Assembly: GCA_007130355.1 (NCBI GenBank)
Contig: SLSQ01000237.1
Coordinates: 1 to 7,406 of the forward strand
DNA: 7,406 bases
Source of the DNA: Trueperaceae bacterium
Lineage (GTDB): Bacteria; Deinococcota; Deinococci; Deinococcales; Trueperaceae
Direction of reading: 5' to 3'
Positions within the stretch are counted from its first letter, which is position 1, and every line of letters begins with the position of its first letter. Both the position numbers and the translations under genes were made by a program. Of this stretch, positions 1 to 4,996 are shown piece after piece. A model generated the notes under the pieces. It was given only the letters and a program-made list of their open reading frames with translations, did no database searches and was not told where the DNA came from.

Positions 1-226
1 CGGCAGCCGCGTCCGGCCCCGTGGCGGGGCGGAAGGCGGCGCCGTCGGCGCTCGCGACCAGTTCGATCCGCGCCGGAGCCTCCGCCGCGACGGTCCAGCC
101 GAAGCGCCGCACCCACGCCTGCGCCAACTCCTCGCCGCCCGGCTCGACGCGCACGCGGACCGTGGCGCCAGGCGCGCCGGCGGTGGCGGCGTTCGGTCCA
201 GGGGTCGCGTCGCGAGGTGGAGGCAC
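1..226 (-). CDS. 5' part of an unidentified leftward gene (partial)
   Basis: A minus-strand frame is open from a TAG at 304-306 to the left edge. From about position 170 leftward nearly every codon ends in G or C, the coding signature of this genome, whereas the overlapping plus-strand frame has a composition typical of an antisense shadow. The only plausible upstream start is the GTG at 226-224; the first 20 residues from it are Pro/Ala/Gly-rich, so a later GTG near 155 is possible. The visible part of about 75 residues shows a strand-like segment (ATVRVRVEPG), a helix-like segment (GEELAQAWVRRFGW) and another strand (ARIELVASADG), which looks like the beginning of a small alpha/beta domain. 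I do not recognise the family. The gene is divergent from gabT. That it is coding is fairly likely; its function is unknown. Confidence 0.5.
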   Translation of the reverse strand, partial: MPPPRDATPGPNAATAGAPGATVRVRVEPGGEELAQAWVRRFGWTVAAEAPARIELVASADGAAFRPATGPDAAA

Positions 227-231
227 GCCCG

Positions 232-237
232 ACGGTA
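232..237 (-). promoter_or_regulatory. Possible -10 box for the leftward partial gene
   Basis: On the minus strand TACCGT (a TAnnnT match) ends 5 nt before the GTG at 226. This resembles the leaderless arrangement seen at two other genes in the window, but there is no TGn extension and no -35 is visible. No Shine-Dalgarno sequence precedes the GTG. This is a weak call. Confidence 0.22.
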
Positions 238-301
238 CCGCCCCGTCGGTCGGAGCGCGGGTCCGCGGGTCGCCGCGGGGGTTCCGCCGCGGGGGTCGGG
301 G

Positions 302-310
302 TGCTACGCT
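302..310 (+). promoter_or_regulatory. Extended -10 promoter for gabT
   Basis: TGCTACGCT is an exact TGnTAnnnT extended -10 element, with the hexamer TACGCT at 305-310. The hexamer 17 nt upstream (TTCCGC, 282-287) is not a convincing -35. Transcription would start near 317, giving a leader of about 118 nt that contains the hairpin at 328-355 and the Shine-Dalgarno site. Three other genes in the window have the same kind of element. Confidence 0.5.
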
Positions 311-327
311 CGTGGCGTCAGGGAGCA

Positions 328-355
328 CGTACGGTTTCGATCGTGAAGCCGTACG
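328..355 (+). other. 12-bp hairpin in the gabT leader
   Basis: CGTACGGTTTCG (328-339) can pair with TGAAGCCGTACG (344-355) around the 4-nt loop ATCG. Ten pairs are Watson-Crick and two are G-U wobbles that exist only in RNA from the plus strand, the gabT sense direction. No T-run follows, so it is not a standard intrinsic terminator. It lies about 80 nt upstream of the gabT start. A role in mRNA stability or as a regulatory leader is inference. Confidence 0.5.
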
Positions 356-424
356 CCACGTTCCGCTTCCGCTTCATCGGCGATCGGACCGATTCGCTTC
401 GGGTCCTCCCGCCGACGGCCCGTT

Positions 425-430
425 GGAGGT
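425..430 (+). promoter_or_regulatory. Shine-Dalgarno site that fixes the gabT start
   Basis: GGAGGT lies 4 nt before the ATG at 435. The reading frame stays open far upstream, to an ATG at 21, but that extension overlaps the opposite-strand gene and the leader hairpin and has poor third-position G/C. This site therefore selects ATG 435 as the real start. Confidence 0.85.
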
Positions 431-434
431 GCCC

Positions 435-1751
435 ATGAGCAGCAACGCAGACCTGGCCCGCCGCCGCGACGCGGCCGTCACCCCCGCCGCCGCCTCGGTC
501 CACCCGTTCTACCCGGCTCGAGCCGAAGGGGCCCGCGTCTGGGACGCCGACGGCAAGCGCTACCTCGACCTCTCCGTAGGCATCGCGGTGATGAACGTCG
601 GCCACTCGCACCCGAAGGTGATCGAAGCGGTCCGCGCTCAGGCCGCGACCTTCCAGCACCTCTGCTTCGCCGTCGGCATGCACGAGAGCTACGTCGCCCT
701 GGCCGAACGCCTCAACGCGCTCGCGCCCGGCCGCTCGCCGAAGAAGACGTTCTTCGCGAACTCTGGCGCCGAGGCGGTCGAGAACGCCGTCAAGATCGCG
801 CGCGTCGCCACCGGACGCCAGGGCATCGTCGCGTTCAGCCACGCCTTCCACGGCCGCACCCACATGACCCTCTCCCTCACCGCCAAGCCGAACCCGTACA
901 AGGCCGGCTTCGCGCCACGCGCGGCCGAGGTCTACCGCGCCGACTACCCGTACGCCTACCGCCACCCGCTCGCGGAGCTGGGCGGCGACTTCGGCGAACG
1001 GATGGTCGACCGCCTCCGGGACCAGGTCCGCACCACCATCGGCGAGAACGAGGTCGCCGCCTTCGTGCTCGAACCGGTCGCGGGCGAGGGCGGGTTCATC
1101 CCCGCTCCGGAGAGCTTCCTGCGCGGCCTGCGCGACTACGCCAGCGAGATCGGCGCCCTCTGGATCGACGACGAGATCCAGTCCGGCATCGGACGCACCG
1201 GTTCCTGGTGGGCGGTCGACCGTTACGGCCTGGAACCGGACCTGGTCACCTCGGCCAAGGCGCTCTCCTCCGGCTTCCCGCTCTCCGCCGTGATCGGGAC
1301 CGCCGAGGTCATGGACCGCATCGGTCCCGGCATGCTCGGCTCCACCTTCGGCGGCAACCCGGTCTCGATCGCCGCGGCGCTCGCCACCCTCGACGTGATC
1401 GAGGAGGAGGGTCTGCTCGAACGCGCGCACGTCATCGGCGAACGCTTCGCCGGGGCGCTCCGGGAGCTCGGCCGCGAGCACGCCGAGATCGGGGACGTGC
1501 GCGGCGCGGGCGCGATGGTCGGCGTCGAGTTCGTGAAGGACGCGGCGAAGACGCCCGCGCCCGACGTCGTCTCGGAGGTCGTGGCCCACGCCCGCGAGGC
1601 CGGGCTGATCCTGCTGCCGACCGGCACGCACGGGAACGTCATCCGGCTGCTGCCTCCGCTCACGCTCACCGACGCCGAGCTCGACGAAGCGACCGAGATG
1701 CTCGCCGCCGCCGTCCGGCACGCCGTCGGCGCCACCGCCGTCGGCGCGTAG
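435..1751 (+). CDS. gabT: 4-aminobutyrate aminotransferase (class III PLP enzyme)
   Basis: This 438-residue cytosolic PLP enzyme likely transfers the amino group of 4-aminobutyrate to 2-oxoglutarate, giving succinate semialdehyde and glutamate. The class III fold is clear: SGAEAVENAVK from residue 110 (PLP phosphate binding), FHGR at 138-141, EPVAGEGGF at 213-221, DEIQSGIGRTG from Asp246 (PLP ring nitrogen) and the Schiff-base Lys275 in TSAKALSSG. The Asp-Lys spacing of 29 equals that of E. coli GabT (Asp239/Lys268). The substrate-site residues of E. coli GabT, Ile50, Arg141 and Glu211, correspond to Ile50, Arg141 and Glu218 here, which favours a GABA or 5-aminovalerate enzyme over ornithine or acetylornithine aminotransferase. 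No succinate-semialdehyde dehydrogenase gene is adjacent, so the physiological substrate is not proven. It appears to be transcribed alone from the promoter at 302-310; rpe downstream has its own promoter. Confidence 0.88.
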   Translation: MSSNADLARRRDAAVTPAAASVHPFYPARAEGARVWDADGKRYLDLSVGIAVMNVGHSHPKVIEAVRAQAATFQHLCFAVGMHESYVALAERLNALAPGRSPKKTFFANSGAEAVENAVKIARVATGRQGIVAFSHAFHGRTHMTLSLTAKPNPYKAGFAPRAAEVYRADYPYAYRHPLAELGGDFGERMVDRLRDQVRTTIGENEVAAFVLEPVAGEGGFIPAPESFLRGLRDYASEIGALWIDDEIQSGIGRTGSWWAVDRYGLEPDLVTSAKALSSGFPLSAVIGTAEVMDRIGPGMLGSTFGGNPVSIAAALATLDVIEEEGLLERAHVIGERFAGALRELGREHAEIGDVRGAGAMVGVEFVKDAAKTPAPDVVSEVVAHAREAGLILLPTGTHGNVIRLLPPLTLTDAELDEATEMLAAAVRHAVGATAVGA

Positions 1752-1766
1752 GGGCGAGCGGGCGGC

Positions 1767-1791
1767 GGGGCGGCGCGCCGTGCGCCGCCCC
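1767..1791 (+). terminator. GC-rich hairpin after gabT, no U-tract
   Basis: GGGGCGGCGC (1767-1776) pairs perfectly with GCGCCGCCCC (1782-1791) around the 5-nt loop GCCGT, 15 nt after the gabT stop. The following bases (TGGTAGCAT) are not a T-run, so termination efficiency is uncertain. The hairpin abuts the rpe -10 element and covers its spacer region. It could end gabT transcripts, protect their 3' ends, or both. Confidence 0.5.
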
Positions 1792-1800
1792 TGGTAGCAT
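1792..1800 (+). promoter_or_regulatory. Extended -10 promoter for leaderless rpe
   Basis: TGGTAGCAT matches TGnTAnnnT exactly, with hexamer TAGCAT at 1795-1800. The rpe ATG begins 8 nt after the last base of the hexamer, at or next to the expected transcription start. No Shine-Dalgarno sequence lies between. This is the geometry known for leaderless mRNAs in Deinococcus and relatives. Confidence 0.6.
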
Positions 1801-1807
1801 CCCCGTC

Positions 1808-2467
1808 ATGGCGCGCATCGCACCCTCCCTGCTCGCCGCCGACCCGCTCCGTCTCGGCGCCGCGATCGCCGACGCGGCTTCGGCCGGCGCCGACTGGTTC
1901 CACCTGGACGTGATGGACGGACGGTTCGTGCCGAACCTGACCTTCGGCCCGGCGACCTGCGCCGCCTGCCGCGCGGCGACCGACGCCGTGCTCGACGTGC
2001 ACCTGATGGTGGCGCGCCCCGCCGACTGGATCGACCCGTTCGTGGACGCCGGCGCCGACGTCGTCACGGTGCACGCCGAAACCGACCCGAACCTGCACCG
2101 GACCCTGACCCGCATTCGGGAACGGGGCGCCCGGGCCGGAGTCGCCCTCAACCCCGCCACCCCGCTCGGGACGCTCGAACCGCTCTGGCCGCTGCTCGAC
2201 CTGGTCCTGGTGATGACGGTGAACCCGGGGTTCGGCGGTCAGGCGTGGATCGAGACGAGCGACCTTCGGATCGAGCGGACCCGAGCGGCACGGGACGCGG
2301 CCGGTTCCGACGCGCTGCTCGAGGTGGACGGCGGGGTCGACCGCGCCACCGCCGGGCGGGCGGTCCGGGCGGGGGCCGAGGTGCTCGTCGCCGGCAGCGC
2401 CGTCTACGGCGGCGACGGCACGGTGGCGGAGCGCTGGGCGGCGCTGCGCCGCGCCGCCGAGGTCTGA
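1808..2467 (+). CDS. rpe: Ribulose-phosphate 3-epimerase
   Basis: This 219-residue TIM-barrel enzyme interconverts D-ribulose 5-phosphate and D-xylulose 5-phosphate in the pentose phosphate pathway. Family hallmarks are present in order: APSLLAAD with Ser7, HLDVMDGRFVPN with metal ligands His32 and Asp34 and the catalytic Asp pair Asp34/Asp174, LDVHLMV with His65, the substrate loop MTVNPGFGGQ at 136-145, EVDGGV with Asp174, and the phosphate-binding VAGSAVYG near the C-terminus. The length is normal and the protein complete. The ATG at 1808 starts exactly at the conserved N-terminus, and no Shine-Dalgarno precedes it, consistent with leaderless translation. It converges with accA, 66 bp away. 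Confidence 0.97.
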   Translation: MARIAPSLLAADPLRLGAAIADAASAGADWFHLDVMDGRFVPNLTFGPATCAACRAATDAVLDVHLMVARPADWIDPFVDAGADVVTVHAETDPNLHRTLTRIRERGARAGVALNPATPLGTLEPLWPLLDLVLVMTVNPGFGGQAWIETSDLRIERTRAARDAAGSDALLEVDGGVDRATAGRAVRAGAEVLVAGSAVYGGDGTVAERWAALRRAAEV

Positions 2468-2533
2468 GGCGGGGCGGCGGTCGCCCGATTCCTGGATGCG
2501 CCGGCTCGGGGCCGACGCCACGGCGCGCGTCCG
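2468..2533. other. Convergent intergenic gap, rpe and accA
   Basis: These 66 bp lie between the 3' ends of rpe and accA. The stretch is GC-rich with only short or long-looped inverted repeats, for example GCGCCG against CGGCGC, and no T-run on either strand. I see no convincing intrinsic terminator, so the two transcripts may overlap or end by a factor-dependent route. Confidence 0.5.
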
Positions 2534-3496
2534 TCAGGCGACGGCGTCGAGTTCGACGTACCGGCCCAAACGCCGGAAACGATCGTGGCGCGCGCGCCGC
2601 AGCGCCTCCGGATCCTCCGAGGCGAGCGCCGCGAGCTCTTCGCGCAACGCCGCCCCGACCGAACGCATCGCCGCCGCCGGGTCCTTGTGGGCCCCGCCGA
2701 TCGGCTCCTCGATCACCCGGTCGACCACGTCCAGCTCCGCGAGGTCACGAGCGGTGAGCTTCAGCGCCTCGGCCGCCTTCGGCGCCTCGGCCGCGTCACG
2801 CCAGAGGATCGCCGCGCACGACTCGGGACTGATGACCGAGTACGTCGCGTTCTCGAGGATCAGCACCCGGTTCGCGACGCCGATCGCGAGCGCGCCCCCC
2901 GAACCCCCCTCGCCGATCACCACCGACACCGCCGGCACCCGCAGCCGGCTCATGCGGCGGATCGACTCGGCGATCACCCACGCCTGTCCCTGTTCCTCGG
3001 CCGCGATGCCGGGGTAGGCCCCCGGCGTGTCGATGAGGGTGACCACCGGATGACCGAAACGGTCCGCCAGATCGAACATCCGCATCGCCTTGCGGTACCC
3101 GCTCGGGTGGCTCATCCCGAAGTTGCGGTGGATGTTCTCCTTGGTGTCCCGTCCCTTCTGCTGCGCCACCACGACCACCGTGCGACCGTCGAAACGGGCC
3201 AGTCCGGTCACGACCGCCGGATCGTCGCCGAGCGTGCGGTCGCCGTGCAGTTCCTGGAACCCGCCGAAGAGGGAGTGCACGTAGTCCAGTCCGGTCGGCC
3301 GGCCCGGCGCCCGTGCGACCTGGACCCGCTCCCAGCGGCTGAGGTCGGCGAAGGTCTGGACCTTGAGCCGCTCGAGCCGTGTCTCGAGCAGCCGGATCTC
3401 CTCGTCCAGGTCGATGCGCTGCTCGGCGGCGTACGACCGCATGTCGCGGATCTTCGCTTCGAGGTCCTCGATCGGGCGTTCAAACGGAAGCGGCAT
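2534..3496 (-). CDS. accA: Acetyl-CoA carboxylase carboxyltransferase subunit alpha
   Basis: AccA and AccD form the alpha2beta2 carboxyltransferase that moves the carboxyl group from carboxybiotin on AccB to acetyl-CoA, making malonyl-CoA for fatty-acid synthesis. At 320 residues it is almost the same length as E. coli AccA. The N-terminal region (about 9-45, starting FERPIEDLEAKI) is a charged helical, probably coiled-coil segment. It is followed by a conserved LDYVHSLFGGFQELHGDR segment, GMSHPSGYRKAMR, TLIDTPGAYPG and the crotonase-fold oxyanion region GEGGSGGALAIG (Ser199-Gly200-Gly201), then ISPESCAAILWRD. The ATG at 3496 lies inside the last codons of accD, giving a 17-nt overlap. A GGAG lies 7 nt upstream within accD, so translation is probably coupled to give equal subunit amounts. 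Confidence 0.98.
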   Translation of the reverse strand: MPLPFERPIEDLEAKIRDMRSYAAEQRIDLDEEIRLLETRLERLKVQTFADLSRWERVQVARAPGRPTGLDYVHSLFGGFQELHGDRTLGDDPAVVTGLARFDGRTVVVVAQQKGRDTKENIHRNFGMSHPSGYRKAMRMFDLADRFGHPVVTLIDTPGAYPGIAAEEQGQAWVIAESIRRMSRLRVPAVSVVIGEGGSGGALAIGVANRVLILENATYSVISPESCAAILWRDAAEAPKAAEALKLTARDLAELDVVDRVIEEPIGGAHKDPAAAMRSVGAALREELAALASEDPEALRRARHDRFRRLGRYVELDAVA

Positions 3497-4385
3497 GCGT
3501 CGACTCCACCTCCTCCTCCGCCAGGTCGGCGGCGACCGGGGCCCGGCCCCGGAGCAACCGCAGCGACCGCGCGAGCGTGGCCTTGAGGCGCGGACGGGGC
3601 ACCACGTCGTCGAGCATCCCCTTCTTGAGCAGGAACTCCGCCCGCTGGAACCCCTCCGGCAGGTCCTGCTTGATCGTCTGCTGGATCACCCGCGGACCGG
3701 CGAAGCAGATGAGCGCCCTCGGCTCGGCGAAGATCAGGTCGCCGAGCGTGGCGAAGCTGGCCGTCACCCCACCGGTCGTAGGGTCGGTCAGCACCGACAC
3801 GTACGGCAGCCGTCGTTCGGCCAGCCCCTCGAGGGCGACGGTCGTCTTCGCGAGCTGCATCAGGCTGAGCGCGCCCTCCTGCATGCGGGCGCCCCCGGAC
3901 GCGGTGATCGCGACGAGCGAACGGTCCTCGTCGGCGGCGCGCTCGGCGGCGCGGGCGATCTCCTCGCCGACCACCGAGCCCATCGAACCGCCCGCGAAGA
4001 AGAAGTCCATGACGACCAGGGCGACCGGTTCGTCGTGCAGCGTCGCCGCGCCGGTCAGGATCGCGTCGGGACGACCCTGCTTCTCCTGGACCCGCTTCAT
4101 CCGATCGGGGTACGCCTCGGTGTCGTGGAACGCGAGCGGATCGGCCGGTCCCAGGCGGCCCGACCAGCGCTCGAAGCTGCCCTCGTCGGCGAGCGACGCG
4201 ATGCGCGCCTCGACCGGCATCCGGTAGTGATGACCGCACTCCGGGCACAGGTACGCGGCGGCCACGAGGTCCTTCTTGTAGATCTGGGCGGAACACGCCT
4301 CGCACTTCAGCCAGAGACCGGCAGGACTCGGATCGTCGTCGCTGCGGGTCGGCCGGCTGCGGCGGAACCAACGCTCAAGCGCCAC
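3480..4385 (-). CDS. accD: Acetyl-CoA carboxylase carboxyltransferase subunit beta
   Basis: This 301-residue protein is the zinc-ribbon beta subunit of acetyl-CoA carboxyltransferase. The N-terminal ribbon C28-x2-C31-x15-C47-x2-C50 has the same spacing as E. coli AccD. It is followed by a crotonase-like domain with DFFFAGGSMGSVVGE, the ITASGGARMQEG motif, LTDPTTGGVTASFA and the acyl-CoA-binding region FAGPRVIQQT. I chose the GTG at 4385 because a strong AAGGAGG precedes it and the encoded LERWFRR segment resembles usual AccD N-termini. The frame stays open upstream to 4466, but that extension covers the promoter and hairpin. Its 3' end overlaps accA by 17 nt, so the two form one operon. Having accD and accA as separate genes rather than a fused AccDA argues against some actinobacterial lineages. 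Confidence 0.97.
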   Translation of the reverse strand: MALERWFRRSRPTRSDDDPSPAGLWLKCEACSAQIYKKDLVAAAYLCPECGHHYRMPVEARIASLADEGSFERWSGRLGPADPLAFHDTEAYPDRMKRVQEKQGRPDAILTGAATLHDEPVALVVMDFFFAGGSMGSVVGEEIARAAERAADEDRSLVAITASGGARMQEGALSLMQLAKTTVALEGLAERRLPYVSVLTDPTTGGVTASFATLGDLIFAEPRALICFAGPRVIQQTIKQDLPEGFQRAEFLLKKGMLDDVVPRPRLKATLARSLRLLRGRAPVAADLAEEEVESTHAASV

Positions 4386-4389
4386 GCGT

Positions 4390-4396
4390 CCTCCTT
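4390..4396 (-). promoter_or_regulatory. Strong Shine-Dalgarno site for accD
   Basis: On the minus strand AAGGAGG lies 4 nt before the GTG at 4385. The spacing is short, but the match to the 16S rRNA tail is the best in the window. It decides the non-ATG start against the upstream ATG of the open frame at 4466. Confidence 0.8.
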
Positions 4397-4408
4397 CCGG
4401 GTGCGGAC

Positions 4409-4426
4409 GGCGCCGACTCCGGCGCC
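4409..4426 (-). other. Hairpin in the accD leader
   Basis: A perfect 7-bp inverted repeat (GGCGCCG / CGGCGCC) encloses a 4-nt loop (GAGT in the transcript). It sits between the accD promoter and the Shine-Dalgarno site, ending about 12 nt before the latter. No T-run follows, so it is unlikely to be a simple terminator. It might shape ribosome access or mRNA stability; this is inference. Confidence 0.4.
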
Positions 4427-4439
4427 CGGTCCCCGCGGC

Positions 4440-4448
4440 ATCGTAGCA
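4440..4448 (-). promoter_or_regulatory. Extended -10 promoter for accD-accA
   Basis: The minus strand reads TGCTACGAT, an exact TGnTAnnnT with hexamer TACGAT (forward 4440-4445). No good -35 is visible 17 nt upstream. Initiation near 4433 would give a 5' leader of about 50 nt containing the hairpin at 4409-4426 and the Shine-Dalgarno site. It lies in the 117-bp gap after the bactofilin gene, so accDA can be expressed independently of it. Confidence 0.5.
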
Positions 4449-4467
4449 GAACCGGTCGTACCGCACG

Positions 4468-4490
4468 GACGGCGCGATGCAGCGGCCGTC
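4468..4490 (-). terminator. Possible weak hairpin after the bactofilin gene
   Basis: GACGGC (4468-4473) and GCCGTC (4485-4490) can form a 6-bp stem with an 11-nt loop, 13 nt beyond the bactofilin stop codon. There is no T-tract. It could attenuate read-through into accD, but a stem this short is common by chance in such GC-rich DNA. Confidence 0.2.
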
Positions 4491-4502
4491 GCCTCCGGGC
4501 CG

Positions 4503-4907
4503 TCACCGTTCCTCCGTCCGCACGGCGCCGGCCGCCGCGTCGAACGGCGCCGCGGTCCCCTCCGGCTCTTCCGGACCGACCCGCCGGCCCACGAAGCGAC
4601 CGCCGTTCTCGATCGCGAGGGAGGCGCAGCGCACCTCGCCCTCGAGCCGGCCACCGCGCCAGACCTCGACCGCGCCCGCGGCCACGACCGGGGCGCGCAC
4701 CGTGCCGGCGACGTGCAGTTCGTCGACCCGAACCGGCCCGTCGTCCAGGCGTCCGGTCGGCCCCACCTGGAGCACGCCCCCGACGCGCACCGCGCCGCGG
4801 ACGCGGCCGTCGATGCGGGCGCGGCCCTCGGCGACGAACGAACCGTCGATCGTGGTGCCCTCGTGGACGTAGCTGTAGAGGCTCCGGTCCGGCCGGCGTC
4901 GCGCCAT
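4503..4907 (-). CDS. Bactofilin-type polymer-forming cytoskeletal protein
   Basis: This 134-residue protein matches the bactofilin (DUF583) pattern: short repeats of alternating hydrophobic residues and glycines that stack into a right-handed beta-helix. Visible turns include GTTIDGSFVAEGRARIDG, RVRGAVRVGGVLQVG, LHVAGTVRAPVVAAG and GRLEGEVRCASLAIENGGRF, covering about residues 17-107. Flanking tails are charged or Ala/Glu-rich and look disordered. No signal peptide or membrane segment is visible, so it is probably a cytoplasmic polymer that may bind the membrane by its N-terminus. Bactofilins scaffold cell-shape and envelope functions; the exact role here is unknown. AAGGAG lies 5 nt before the ATG at 4907. 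It is codirectional with accDA, with a 117-bp gap. Confidence 0.85.
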   Translation of the reverse strand: MARRRPDRSLYSYVHEGTTIDGSFVAEGRARIDGRVRGAVRVGGVLQVGPTGRLDDGPVRVDELHVAGTVRAPVVAAGAVEVWRGGRLEGEVRCASLAIENGGRFVGRRVGPEEPEGTAAPFDAAAGAVRTEER

Positions 4908-4927
4908 GGCGGCTCCTTCCGGGCCGG

Positions 4928-4936
4928 AGCCTACCA
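4928..4936 (-). promoter_or_regulatory. Extended -10 promoter for the bactofilin gene
   Basis: The minus strand reads TGGTAGGCT, an exact TGnTAnnnT with hexamer TAGGCT at 4928-4933. A start about 7 nt downstream leaves a short leader of roughly 15 nt, just enough to hold the AAGGAG site at 4913-4918. It is back-to-back with the promoter at 4985-4990. Confidence 0.5.
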
Positions 4937-4984
4937 GAGCGCCCGTCGTCGGTTCCCCCGCGTCGCCGCCGTGCGCCGCGGATG

Positions 4985-4990
4985 TATCCT
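4985..4990 (+). promoter_or_regulatory. -10 box for leaderless SDR-nrdR operon
   Basis: TATCCT (TAnnnT) ends 6 nt before the ATG at 4997, so the transcript should begin at or next to the start codon. TG directly precedes the hexamer rather than standing one base off, so it is not a strict extended -10. No Shine-Dalgarno site precedes the ATG. No NrdR-box-like AT-rich palindrome is visible near it. Confidence 0.5.
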
Positions 4991-4996
4991 GGCGCC

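Noticed and set aside
364..375. Short direct repeat CGCTTC/TTCCGC in the gabT leader
   Set aside because: Only about two 6-bp units; it is too short to distinguish from chance.
21..434. N-terminal extension of the gabT frame to an ATG at 21
   Set aside because: It is antisense to a better coding frame, crosses the promoter and hairpin, has low third-position G/C near the junction, and GabT family proteins begin near the ATG at 435, which has a Shine-Dalgarno site.
318..1721. Long minus-strand open frame opposite gabT (467 codons)
   Set aside because: It is rich in Arg, Gly, Asp and Val with no domain logic, and mirrors the gabT codons; long antisense frames are expected at this GC content.
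4386..4466. accD start at the upstream ATG (4466)
   Set aside because: It would translate the promoter and leader hairpin and adds an unconserved Arg-rich stretch; the GTG at 4385 has a strong Shine-Dalgarno and matches family N-termini.
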